DNA of 8,831 nucleotides from Thermoplasmata archaeon (GTDB taxonomy: Archaea; Thermoplasmatota; E2; DHVEG-1; B18-G2): assembly GCA_021161685.1 (NCBI GenBank), contig JAGHAD010000148.1:1-8831 (forward strand). Direction: 5' to 3'. Positions within the stretch are counted from its first letter, which is position 1, and every line of letters starts with the position of its first letter. Under the pieces are notes generated by a model. That model was not told where the DNA came from and did not search any database. It worked only from the letters and a program-made list of their open reading frames with translations. Below, in pieces: positions 1-7,156 of this stretch. The position numbers were made by a program, and so were the translations under genes.

Positions 1-616
1 ACGTTGGACTTTCCCTTATGACCTCGAGTTTCAAAATGGTATCAACAAATAATGTCGGTAGTTTTTTCATAACACCGAGTTTATCGTCATAGAGCAAAAT
101 CACTGTATCAAGAGTTATTCCCATGACTTCGTTTCTGAGTGAACTTAAAAACCTGTACAATTCTCGTAGATCTTCATCCTTTGGCATCGAAAAATTTACA
201 AACTGAGAAAGTGAATCAACAACGATCATATCTGGTTTTGCAAACTCAATTCCTTCAAGGATTAAGTTTTTCATCTCATCTAAATTGCGAGGGGGATCTC
301 TGTATATACACTTATGCGTATCCCGCAAATCGCTCGAAATGTACCTAGATACACAATCTACCACGAATACCCTCTTCGAATGAAGCGGATGCTTCTCCAA
401 CGTATCGTTAATGTAACCATATGTATTGATCAAGGAAACATACAACAGGGTGAGGAATTCCTCCTTTCTCACTTTGTTTAAGAAGTCGATCACGTCTTCC
501 AGCTCTACCGAGTTGTGAGTTAAAAGAACGAGTCCTCTCAACCTTCCTATAGTCTGATCCAACTCTTTGTGGAGTTCCTTCCAGTAATTTACTTGAATGA
601 CATGACTTTCCTCCAT
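1..616 (-). CDS. KaiC/RecA-fold protein without Walker A (3' end beyond window)
   Basis: The reading frame opens with ATG at 616 and stays open for 205 codons to the left edge, so the C-terminus is missing. The fold is suggested by a KaiC-like order of elements. A hydrophobic strand (GLVLL, residues 28-32) sits where the P-loop strand should be, but it is followed by THNSVELED with no GxxxxGKT. A second strand follows (VFVVD, 83-87), then a clear Walker B strand (DMIVVDS, 129-135, with D134), and a downstream strand DTVILLYDD (170-178). The start cannot move upstream to gain a P-loop, because only two bases separate it from the stop of the intact receiver gene. It is therefore probably a non-ATPase KaiC relative that acts as a partner or regulatory subunit, with its role linked by operon to the receiver. 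The exact family is not recognised. The assignment to the RecA fold is inference from strand pattern and Walker B. Confidence 0.7.
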   Translation of the reverse strand, partial: MEESHVIQVNYWKELHKELDQTIGRLRGLVLLTHNSVELEDVIDFLNKVRKEEFLTLLYVSLINTYGYINDTLEKHPLHSKRVFVVDCVSRYISSDLRDTHKCIYRDPPRNLDEMKNLILEGIEFAKPDMIVVDSLSQFVNFSMPKDEDLRELYRFLSSLRNEVMGITLDTVILLYDDKLGVMKKLPTLFVDTILKLEVIRESPT

Positions 617-618
617 GA

Positions 619-984
619 TCAGTTTCCAAGGTGTTGACTTACGGTATCTGTAAGCTTCTGCAGATCAAAAGGCTTTGTTATATAATCCACCACCCCTCCA
701 ATTTTCATGAGTTTTTCTTTCTCTTCATCGGAAAACCTAACCACAGTGAGTAAAACCACCTTTGGTTTTTTTCTCTTCTCTCTCAGTTTCTCCAGAATTT
801 CTTTCGTTGTTGGCCCAGGCATCATCACATCTAGGAGCACCAAGTCTGGCCCAAAATCATCTACCTTTGATAAAAACTCCTCCCCATCCTCTGCGGTTTC
901 TACTTCAAAACCTTTCTTCTCCATTATTAGTCTAACTAGATTTCTCAGGTCTGGCTCATCATCCACAACCATAACTCTAGCCAT
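619..984 (-). CDS. Stand-alone CheY-type response regulator receiver
   Basis: This 121-residue protein is a complete single receiver domain with no output domain. All canonical receiver residues are visible: the acidic pair D8-D9 (VVDDEP), phospho-acceptor D52 (LVLLDVMMPG), T80 at the end of strand 4, and K104 in the KPF motif. It should accept phosphate from a histidine kinase, which is not encoded in this window. It probably works by binding a partner, as CheY and other single-domain receivers do. The ATG at 984 follows a partial purine-rich ribosome site (AGGGAATGGA). The gene lies 13 bases after the surface-protein gene and 2 bases before the KaiC-like gene, so co-translation is likely. 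The most natural candidate target is the P-loop-less KaiC-like protein, but this is inference. The family call is secure; whether it is a true chemotaxis CheY is not shown, since no other che gene is present. Confidence 0.95.
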   Translation of the reverse strand: MARVMVVDDEPDLRNLVRLIMEKKGFEVETAEDGEEFLSKVDDFGPDLVLLDVMMPGPTTKEILEKLREKRKKPKVVLLTVVRFSDEEKEKLMKIGGVVDYITKPFDLQKLTDTVSQHLGN

Positions 985-997
985 TTTCCATTCCCTG

Positions 998-2236
998 TTA
1001 ACGCTTTCTTAGGTATCTACCAAGCATGAGCAAGAAGGCTATGCACATTATAATAGATACATCGAAGCCAGGTATTTTCTTTTTTGCAATGTATGGATAA
1101 ATTTCTATGAAATGAGAGGAAAATCGAGGTATATATATCAACAATTGCAAGCCGTTCGATCCATTCATGATGGCGCATGCGGGTTCTTCACCTGTCATGT
1201 TGAGCAAGGTGTCATAACTTATTAAGGGTAACTCCTCGTTGTCTAGTTTAACCACTAATTTGCTCGTGTTAAAAACCTTGTGGGATAGGTCTATTACTAA
1301 TATTTTCTCCTCTCCCGTTCCATTCACCTGTATTTTGATTTTGTTCTTTTCAAATTTGCATGATAAAGTGGTATTGCCAAATTCCATCGCATCACTTGAA
1401 TTTACCATATCTATAATCAGCCTTGCACACAGTTTACCCTTTTCCATCGCCTTCACGAGGATCTTTTCATGCAAAGCTTGTTTTGGTATGGCAATGGTAG
1501 CGTTAAGCTCTGGATGGATTAAAAACATGATGTTGCTAGATTTGGATATGTTTGCATAGATCGTGTTGTTTTGCACCTTTATGCTACCTTCTCCAGTCAG
1601 GACTAAACTACCATTTACTTTACCGGAAATCTCAATTATCTTGGAGCTGGTCTTGTTTGCATTTATGTCAGCGGAAAGAAGGAAGGTGATTGAGCAATTA
1701 TCGATTGAGGTTATTTTGATTAGGCGCACTGGGTTATCATGCACTTCTATCATTGCATTTTTTCCGAGAGCAAACCATACACTTCCTACCGATCTGTTAT
1801 CCATCGCTCCCTCAAAACCCTCTATATGGATTAGATCAAATACCGTTATGCTCTCTTCCCTCAGTATTGTATAATCTATTATTGAGCTGTCGTTGAAAAT
1901 GAACCTTACAAAATTCCCTATCACATAGCCGTCTTCGGTTTCGATTTTCCCGATAAAGCGTTGCTTATTGACTATAAGCAGATATCCCGAAGTTGCGTTG
2001 TTCCATTTCTTCCTGAAGATTTTACTGGTTTCATTGAATTTTTTCTCTGCATTCTTTATCCACTCCTCGATATCTTCTCTAATTTTGATTCTTTTCCCAA
2101 TTTCTTCAAGATTACTTTCCAATTCATCCAGCTTCTTTTTCAGTTCACTTTCATCAATGAAGAGCAGTTTTCCTGAACATGAGCTTGAAATCATAGAAAA
2201 TAGAGTAATTACCAGTAAGATCCCCACCACCCTCAT
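998..2236 (-). CDS. Secreted, N-glycosylated-type surface protein with PGF-CTERM-like anchor
   Basis: The 412-residue protein begins with a signal peptide (residues 1 to about 20: basic R2, hydrophobic core GILLVITLFSMI). Next comes a highly charged, probably coiled-coil segment (about 28-76), then a mostly beta-strand-like region. It ends with P389-G390-F391, a hydrophobic segment (about 393-407) and the basic tail RYLRKR. That tripartite ending matches the PGF-CTERM signal processed by archaeosortase A. I count 16 N-X-S/T sequons, all outside the signal and tail, so heavy N-glycosylation at the cell surface is expected. The motif YIPRFSSHFIEIYP before the tail resembles terminal repeats of other archaeal surface proteins. 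No enzymatic motif is recognised and no close family can be named. The ATG at 2236 has no upstream ribosome site, so the message may be leaderless. It is first in an operon with a receiver and a KaiC-like protein, suggesting a sensory or envelope-monitoring role (inference). Confidence 0.8.
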   Translation of the reverse strand: MRVVGILLVITLFSMISSSCSGKLLFIDESELKKKLDELESNLEEIGKRIKIREDIEEWIKNAEKKFNETSKIFRKKWNNATSGYLLIVNKQRFIGKIETEDGYVIGNFVRFIFNDSSIIDYTILREESITVFDLIHIEGFEGAMDNRSVGSVWFALGKNAMIEVHDNPVRLIKITSIDNCSITFLLSADINANKTSSKIIEISGKVNGSLVLTGEGSIKVQNNTIYANISKSSNIMFLIHPELNATIAIPKQALHEKILVKAMEKGKLCARLIIDMVNSSDAMEFGNTTLSCKFEKNKIKIQVNGTGEEKILVIDLSHKVFNTSKLVVKLDNEELPLISYDTLLNMTGEEPACAIMNGSNGLQLLIYIPRFSSHFIEIYPYIAKKKIPGFDVSIIMCIAFLLMLGRYLRKR

Positions 2237-2282
2237 GTTGAGGAAGCAATGATTTATCTGTTCTTAAACCTTTTGAATTTGA
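2237..2282. promoter_or_regulatory. Compact divergent promoter region, probably two leaderless starts
   Basis: Only 46 bases separate the two divergent start codons, and neither ATG has a Shine-Dalgarno match upstream. On the plus strand an A/T-rich element (TTTAT at 2253-2257) is centred about 28 bases before the ATG at 2283. On the minus strand TTTAAGAA (centred near 2267) lies about 31 bases before the ATG at 2236. Both distances suit archaeal TATA boxes for leaderless transcripts. The elements are weak matches to the consensus and the call rests mainly on spacing. Confidence 0.4.
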
Positions 2283-3311
2283 ATGATCTACCTAGAAGGA
2301 AAGGTGCTTGAAAAGGAAGGATTTGTGCATGGCTATGTCAAGCTGGTAAATGGAAATATTGAGGTTGGTAAAGGTAAAGCGCCAGGCGAAGTTTTAGCAA
2401 GAGGGTATATCTTACCATATCTTATAAACTCGCACGTTCATACCGGAGACACCTTCATAAAGAAGAAGATAAAGAATTTGCCCAGGGACATTGAAAAACT
2501 GGTCGCCCCTCCACACGGCATAAAACATAGACTGCTTTCCAGAGCCAGCAAGAAAGAGATCGTGGAGGGAATGAAGGAGTCTCTCAAAATGATGAAAAAC
2601 CGAGGCGTTTTTGCTTTCTGCGATTTCAGAGAAGGTGGAGTGGAAGGGGTTTATTTGCTGAAGGATGCCTTGCGTGATGTACATTTAAATGCGATTATTT
2701 TATCAAGGCCTTCTTGCATTTCCTATGATAGGGAAGAAATTAAGAAATTGCTCGACGTTTCCAATGGAATAGGTATCAGTAGCATAAGCGATTGGGATAT
2801 AAATATCTTGAAAAAGATATCTGCAGATACCAAAAGGAGGGGAAAGCTCTTCTCTCTACATGCGAGCGAGAGGATCAGGGAAGACATAGATTTGATTTTA
2901 GACTTGAAACCGGATTTTCTGGTTCATATGGTAAAGGCTGAGAAGGGGGATCTGGAGATGGTAAGAGATGAAGACATCCCTGTAGTTCTCTGTCCCAGAT
3001 CAAATGCGTTTTTTGGGTTAAAAACTGACTATGATCTGATGAAAAAAGTAGGTATAAAGGTGCTACTTGGAACCGATAACTGTATGATAGCTGAGCCGGA
3101 CGTATTGGCAGAGGTGAAATGGGTTCTGAAGAACTGCAAGGCATATTCTATAGAAGAATTGCTCAAAGCGGTAAGTTATGATGCTGCGGAGTTTTTTGGG
3201 ATTAAAGATTACGGCTTTGAAAAAGGTGTGGTGGTAGTTGATACAAAATCTTTAAAACCCATATTCGTTTCAAGTGGAAAGGATCATGAAAGTAAAGGAA
3301 GTGATGTCTAA
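2283..3311 (+). CDS. Zinc-dependent amidohydrolase, SAH/chlorohydrolase deaminase type
   Basis: This 342-residue protein is a COG0402-type metal-dependent hydrolase, a TIM-barrel enzyme that usually deaminates nucleosides, bases or related heterocycles. The metal and catalytic set is complete: H51 and H53 in NSHVHTGD, H192 and E195 in SLHASE, H214 in LVHM, and D264 in LLGTDN. The CPRSN motif (236-240), typical of the MTA/SAH deaminase and chlorohydrolase branch, is also present. The spacing between H192, H214 and D264 is close to that of the characterised Thermotoga SAH deaminase TM0936. At 342 residues it is shorter than typical MtaD enzymes (about 410-430), with a small N-terminal beta-sandwich and a short C-terminus. 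Substrate is unknown; a purine nucleoside-type compound is plausible but not proven. The ATG at 2283 has no ribosome site and fits a leaderless start. Its 3' end overlaps the CBS gene by 26 bases. Confidence 0.85.
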   Translation: MIYLEGKVLEKEGFVHGYVKLVNGNIEVGKGKAPGEVLARGYILPYLINSHVHTGDTFIKKKIKNLPRDIEKLVAPPHGIKHRLLSRASKKEIVEGMKESLKMMKNRGVFAFCDFREGGVEGVYLLKDALRDVHLNAIILSRPSCISYDREEIKKLLDVSNGIGISSISDWDINILKKISADTKRRGKLFSLHASERIREDIDLILDLKPDFLVHMVKAEKGDLEMVRDEDIPVVLCPRSNAFFGLKTDYDLMKKVGIKVLLGTDNCMIAEPDVLAEVKWVLKNCKAYSIEELLKAVSYDAAEFFGIKDYGFEKGVVVVDTKSLKPIFVSSGKDHESKGSDV

Positions 3312-4122
3312 AGAGTTGATAGTAACCTACGTTCCAGGTACCGTAAGGGATGCTTTGAAAACTCTAGCAAAGCATGATGTTCCTGGTGTGCCTGTTTTAA
3401 AAGTTGGAACAAGGGAAGTTGTTGGGGTGGTAACCAGAAATGATATCTTCAAAAAACCCGAAGAAGATCAGCTGGCTCTGGTAATGAATTCGGATCCATA
3501 CGTTATAAGCCCGGATGATGAAATTAACAAGGCTGCAAAGCTGTTTTATGAAAAAAAGATACATATACTGCCGGTGGTGGATGAAAAAAGAAACCTAGTT
3601 GGTACATTAAGTCCAACCGATCTGCTGAAGTTGTTGGTTGAAAAGGAAGAAAAGGTAGAAGATTACATGAGCAAATCGTGTGTACCCGTTTATCAAGAAA
3701 CTCCTCTACCAATAGTGATGGAGATAATATCCATAACAAACGAAAATGCTTTACCAGTCTTAGATGATAGGTTAAAGCTCGCTGGTATAGTTACGGATGG
3801 AGATCTGTTTAAGCTAAGTCATATAAAGGAGAGCGTGTCCAAATCGGATCTCGGTCTAGGAGATGATGAGGATGCTTGGACATGGGAGGGTATAAGAGAT
3901 GTGATCAGACTGTACTATTCTACCTCAAAAATCGATTTACCCATGGTACCTGTCAAGGAAGTGATGGTAAGAGAAGTAGAGAAGGCTTTCAGAAGAATGC
4001 CCATATCAGAAGTTGCGCGGGCCATGCTGAGAAAGAGCATAAACCAGCTCCCAGTGGTTACCTCTGAAGGCAGGCTTGTTGGAATGATTACGGATATAGA
4101 TTTAATGAAAGCTCTCTGTTGA
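3286..4122 (+). CDS. Four-CBS-domain protein
   Basis: The 278-residue protein consists almost entirely of CBS domains. CBS1 spans about 1-56, CBS2 about 62-118 and CBS3 about 122-178. A linker of about 40 residues with an acidic stretch and a Trp pair (DAWTW, 196-200) follows, then CBS4 at about 221-278. Each domain ends with a recognisable ribose/phosphate-binding signature: TRND (50-53), SPTD (109-112), TDGD (170-173) and TDID (269-272). Stand-alone CBS proteins of this kind bind adenosine-containing ligands such as AMP, ATP or SAM and regulate partners. I chose the ATG at 3286 because the protein then starts directly with the usual MKVKEVM strand, and GGAAAGGATC upstream can act as ribosome site. 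A GTG at 3274 would add four residues. The gene lies between an amidohydrolase, which it overlaps, and glyS, two bases on, so the three are probably co-transcribed. Ligand and partner are unknown. Confidence 0.9.
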   Translation: MKVKEVMSKELIVTYVPGTVRDALKTLAKHDVPGVPVLKVGTREVVGVVTRNDIFKKPEEDQLALVMNSDPYVISPDDEINKAAKLFYEKKIHILPVVDEKRNLVGTLSPTDLLKLLVEKEEKVEDYMSKSCVPVYQETPLPIVMEIISITNENALPVLDDRLKLAGIVTDGDLFKLSHIKESVSKSDLGLGDDEDAWTWEGIRDVIRLYYSTSKIDLPMVPVKEVMVREVEKAFRRMPISEVARAMLRKSINQLPVVTSEGRLVGMITDIDLMKALC

Positions 4123-4124
4123 AC

Positions 4125-5741
4125 ATGGACAAGTACGAAAAGATAATGAACTTGGCGAAAAGGAGGGGTTTCATCTACCCATCTTTTGAGATATATGGAG
4201 GTGCCGCAGGCCTTTATAGTTACGGCCCGCTCGGAACTTTACTAAAAGAGAACGTGAAAAACCTTTGGAGGTACTTCTATGTTCTCAATGAAGGTTTCAT
4301 AGAGATCGATACACCCACTTTAACGCCTTTTGAAGTGCTTAAAGCATCTGGTCATGTTGATGAATTTACCGATCTAAAGGCTTTCTGTAAAAAGTGCAAG
4401 AAATCTTACAAGGCGGAGGATGTCAAAAGAGGAGATAAGCTGGTTTGTCCCAGCTGTGGAGGAGAAATAAAAGAGACTTCTCAGATGAACCTGATGTTTT
4501 CCACGATTCTTGGAGAAGATAGGAAGGCTTTCCTTCGACCAGAGACAGCCCAAGGTATATTTACCGATTTCCATCTCCTATACAGATTCGTGAGAGAGAA
4601 GATGCCATTCGGAGTTGCTCAGATAGGAAAAGGTTACAGGAATGAAATTTCTCCCAGGCAAGGTGTTATAAGATTGAGGGAATTTTCTATGGCTGAGGTT
4701 GAGGTGTTCTATGATCCAAAGAACATGAACATGGATCCATCCAATCTGAAGGGAGAACTCCCTCTCGTTGTGGATGGCGAGGTTAAAAAAATGGATTTAA
4801 AAGAAGCGGTTGAGAAAGGTATAATCGAACACCCTGCACTTGCGTACCATATACTTTTAGCATATAAATTCATGGTGGCTTGCGGTATCGATGATGAGAA
4901 GATAAGGGTTAGGAAGCACAGAAAAGATGAGCTCGCCCATTATGCGAAGGAATGCTGGGACATTGAGAGCTATTCTGAGAGATTTGGATGGGTTGAATGC
5001 GTTGGTATTGCAGACAGGTCGGCGTATGATTTAACAGCCCATACAAAGGCGAGCGGTGTAGATCTATGCGCCTCCAGGAGAGGGGAAGGAAGGATAAAAA
5101 AGAAGATAGTTGCAAAGCTCAACGTTTTGGGACCAATCTTTAAAGAGCTTACGGGAAGAATAAAAGAGGAGCTTGAAAAGATGGAGCCACCAGCTGAAAA
5201 GAAAGAAATTACCTTAGATGTAGATGGGAAAAAGATCGTCATTCCGGAGGATGGATATGAAATCGTTGAGGAGAAAGAAAGCGTTGAAAGGTTTATCCCT
5301 CATGTCATAGAGCCATCCTTCGGCATAGACAGGATAATTTATTTTATCCTTGAGCACAGCTATGTTGAAACCGAAAAGAGAGGAGAGAAGTATAACCTGC
5401 TGCGTCTGCCCGCATACATAGCGCCAATCAAGGCTGGTGTTTTTCCACTAGTTAATGATGATAGACTCTGTAAGATAGCAAAAGAGATAGAGAGGGAAAT
5501 GAGATTGGAAGGTCTACAAGTTTTCTATGATGATACTGGATCGATAGGTAGAAGATATGCAAGAATGGACGAGATTGGAACTCCTTTCTGCATAACCGTA
5601 GACTTTACCACCCTAGAGGATGATACCGTAACCGTAAGATATAGAGATACAACTGAACAGGAAAGGATAAAAAGGAAGGATGTACCCTCCTTTATCAAGA
5701 ATCAGATTTCAGAGTCTCTTAAGAACATCTTCAATGATTGA
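4125..5741 (+). CDS. glyS: Glycyl-tRNA synthetase, archaeal/eukaryotic type
   Basis: This 538-residue class II synthetase charges tRNA-Gly with glycine in the cytoplasm. It is the single-chain (alpha-2) type, opening with the hallmark KRRGFIYPSFEIYGG. A zinc-binding pair is visible (C88, C91 and C108, C111) in the insertion after motif 1. The RPETAQG segment (138-144, E140) and motif 2 around GYRNEISPRQG (170-180) are intact. Motif 3 is EPSFGIDR (396-403, R403). The C-terminal anticodon-binding domain (about 430-538) carries DDTGSIGRRYARMDEIGTP. Length is close to the usual 550-575 of archaeal homologues. The ATG at 4125 is two bases after the CBS-gene stop and lacks a clear ribosome site, so coupled translation is likely. 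An in-frame TTG at 4119 would add two residues. The 3' end overlaps the convergent lat gene by 33 bases. The synthetase looks fully functional. Confidence 0.98.
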   Translation: MDKYEKIMNLAKRRGFIYPSFEIYGGAAGLYSYGPLGTLLKENVKNLWRYFYVLNEGFIEIDTPTLTPFEVLKASGHVDEFTDLKAFCKKCKKSYKAEDVKRGDKLVCPSCGGEIKETSQMNLMFSTILGEDRKAFLRPETAQGIFTDFHLLYRFVREKMPFGVAQIGKGYRNEISPRQGVIRLREFSMAEVEVFYDPKNMNMDPSNLKGELPLVVDGEVKKMDLKEAVEKGIIEHPALAYHILLAYKFMVACGIDDEKIRVRKHRKDELAHYAKECWDIESYSERFGWVECVGIADRSAYDLTAHTKASGVDLCASRRGEGRIKKKIVAKLNVLGPIFKELTGRIKEELEKMEPPAEKKEITLDVDGKKIVIPEDGYEIVEEKESVERFIPHVIEPSFGIDRIIYFILEHSYVETEKRGEKYNLLRLPAYIAPIKAGVFPLVNDDRLCKIAKEIEREMRLEGLQVFYDDTGSIGRRYARMDEIGTPFCITVDFTTLEDDTVTVRYRDTTEQERIKRKDVPSFIKNQISESLKNIFND

Positions 5742-7025
5742 TAGACCTTCTTCTATTTCTTCTCTCTCTATTGTAAGAGGGGGTCTGAACCTAATGCTCC
5801 TTTCCCCACATCCAAGGATCAGAACACCGTTTTCATAGATTCTCTTCTTTGCTTCATCCCTAAGTTTTGTTGAAGGCAGGTCGAATGCGCACATTAAACC
5901 CCTTCCCCTAGCATTTGATACCTTGTCCGGATATTTCTCTTGCAGTTCTTCGAGACCTTTTAGTAAGACTTCTCCCTGCTTTCTTGCGTTTTCGACGAGA
6001 TGCTCCTCTTCTATGACTTCCAGATATTTCTTACACCTCACCATATCCACCAAATTCCCGCCAAATGTTGAATTTATCCTGCTAGATACCTTAAAGACGT
6101 TATCCTCTACCTCATCTACCTTTTCCCCAACCATTATTCCGCATACCTGTGTTTTCTTGCCAAAGCAAAGTATATCGGGCTTGAAATCGAAGTGCTGATG
6201 ACACCACAGTTTTCCAGTTAATCCTATTCCAGTTTGTATCTCATCAACTATGTACATAATGTCGTATTTGTTACAGATTTCCCTTAGTTTCCTCAAGAAT
6301 TCTCCCCTGAAGTGATTATCTCCGCCTTCTCCCTGTATAGGTTCGATTATCAAAGCAGCTATGTCGTCTGGATTTTTCTCTATGACATCTTCTATCTGTT
6401 CGATTGCTTTTTCTTCTTTCTCGATTGTTTTTCTCAGGTTTTCCTCGTTCAAAGGGAAGGTTATCTTTGGATTGATCACCTTTGGCCAATCGAACCTTGG
6501 AAAGTACATCGTTTTTCTCTTATCAAAAGTACTCGTCAGAGAGATCGCATATCCTGTTCTTCCATGAAAAGCCTCTTCGAAATGTATAATCTTGTATCCC
6601 TTTTCTCCCTTTCCATTTTTTATGTTCTTTCTCACTTTCCAATCAAATGCGGTTTTGAGTGCATTCTCAACGGCGGGAGCGCCTCCCTCTATGAAAAACA
6701 GGTACTTGAAGTAATCTGGCTTTGCTATCCTTGCAAACGTGTCGACAAATTCCGCCATCTCTATGGTATAGACGTCTGAATTTGTTGGCTTATTTACAGC
6801 TACCCTCGCAAGCTTGTTGAGAAAATCGGGTTCCAATAACGAGGGATGATTGCAACCAAGGGGGCTCGAGGCAAAGAAGGAAAAGAAGTCTATGAAGTAT
6901 CTGTCGTTTCTGGAATCGTAAATCCTGCAACCTTTGCTCTTCTCCAAATCTAAAACAAGGTCGAAGCCATCTACTAGCATATACTTTGATAGAATCTTGT
7001 GCACATCCTTAGGATCAACTGACAT
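5709..7025 (-). CDS. lat: L-lysine 6-aminotransferase (lysine epsilon-aminotransferase)
   Basis: This 438-residue class III PLP aminotransferase moves the epsilon-amino group of lysine to 2-oxoglutarate, giving 2-aminoadipate 6-semialdehyde (which cyclises to piperideine-6-carboxylate) and glutamate. It matches, as I recall that sequence, Mycobacterium tuberculosis Lat (Rv3290c) in long conserved blocks: MLVDGFDLVLDLE (16-28), FFASSPLGCNHP (50-61), NKPTNSDVY (78-86), EPIQGEGGD (228-236), VDEIQTG (260-266), FGKKTQVCG (288-296) and RFRPPLT (412-418). K290 aligns with the PLP lysine K300, E233 with the gating E243 and R412 with the substrate-binding R422; D261 contacts the pyridine nitrogen. The ATG at 7025 is preferred over a TTG two codons earlier, because AGAGGTGA ends six bases before the ATG but abuts the TTG. 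No other lysine-catabolism gene adjoins it, so the pathway (degradation, or aminoadipate or osmolyte supply) is open. Convergent with glyS. Confidence 0.95.
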   Translation of the reverse strand: MSVDPKDVHKILSKYMLVDGFDLVLDLEKSKGCRIYDSRNDRYFIDFFSFFASSPLGCNHPSLLEPDFLNKLARVAVNKPTNSDVYTIEMAEFVDTFARIAKPDYFKYLFFIEGGAPAVENALKTAFDWKVRKNIKNGKGEKGYKIIHFEEAFHGRTGYAISLTSTFDKRKTMYFPRFDWPKVINPKITFPLNEENLRKTIEKEEKAIEQIEDVIEKNPDDIAALIIEPIQGEGGDNHFRGEFLRKLREICNKYDIMYIVDEIQTGIGLTGKLWCHQHFDFKPDILCFGKKTQVCGIMVGEKVDEVEDNVFKVSSRINSTFGGNLVDMVRCKKYLEVIEEEHLVENARKQGEVLLKGLEELQEKYPDKVSNARGRGLMCAFDLPSTKLRDEAKKRIYENGVLILGCGERSIRFRPPLTIEREEIEEGLSIIEDVLKRL

Positions 7026-7031
7026 TTCCAA

Positions 7032-7039
7032 TCACCTCT
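7032..7039 (-). promoter_or_regulatory. Ribosome binding site of lat
   Basis: The minus strand reads AGAGGTGA here, a near-perfect anti-16S match, six bases before the ATG at 7025. This spacing decides the start: it leaves no gap before the in-frame TTG at 7031, so the ATG is used. Confidence 0.85.
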
Positions 7040-7061
7040 TTTGCCATGAATATCTTAGATC

Positions 7062-7070
7062 TTTATAAAA
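7062..7070 (-). promoter_or_regulatory. TATA box of lat
   Basis: The minus strand reads TTTTATAAA, close to the archaeal TATA consensus, centred about 41 bases upstream of the lat ATG. Transcription starting about 27 bases downstream would give a leader of roughly 14 bases that just includes the AGAGGTGA ribosome site, so promoter and ribosome site support each other. Confidence 0.7.
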
Positions 7071-7148
7071 TGGTATCGGTTCGATGCTTTCCACTTCTAA
7101 ACTTACTTCACCAGCATGACATATTAGAATAACAGTTCATCGATAGAC

Positions 7149-7156
7149 TTTTATAC
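7149..7156 (+). promoter_or_regulatory. TATA box of the KaiC-like/Roadblock/FIST operon
   Basis: TTTTATAC lies with its centre about 37 bases before the ATG at 7190. A start site 25-27 bases downstream would fall near 7180, giving a short leader that begins at the GAGG ribosome site (7181-7184). The element is flanked by the short inverted repeat AGAC/GTCT (7145-7148 and 7158-7161), too short to call an operator. No other strong element is visible in the 164-base gap shared with lat. Confidence 0.6.

Noticed and set aside
408..629. A 73-codon minus-strand frame over the start of the KaiC-like pseudo-ATPase gene
   Set aside because: It is an out-of-frame shadow. The frame from ATG 616 is open to the window edge and carries the Walker B strand.
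707..1012. Ser/Phe-rich open frame on the plus strand across the receiver gene
   Set aside because: The composition is what the complement of a Glu/Lys/Asp-rich gene gives; the receiver on the other strand has all its key residues.
2174..2236. Possible lipoprotein signal at C20 of the surface protein
   Set aside because: The residues before C20 are Ser-Ser-Ser, with no Leu or other good lipobox residue at -3, and the C-terminal anchor already explains membrane attachment.
5746..5771. Pyrimidine-rich run after glyS as a terminator
   Set aside because: It is interrupted by C and A residues and simply encodes the Glu/Arg-rich end of lat; it may help termination, but the sequence alone does not support calling it.
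6312..6779. A 155-codon open frame on the plus strand inside lat
   Set aside because: It is antisense to a strongly conserved aminotransferase, its product is low-complexity with no motif, and it has no ribosome site or promoter of its own.
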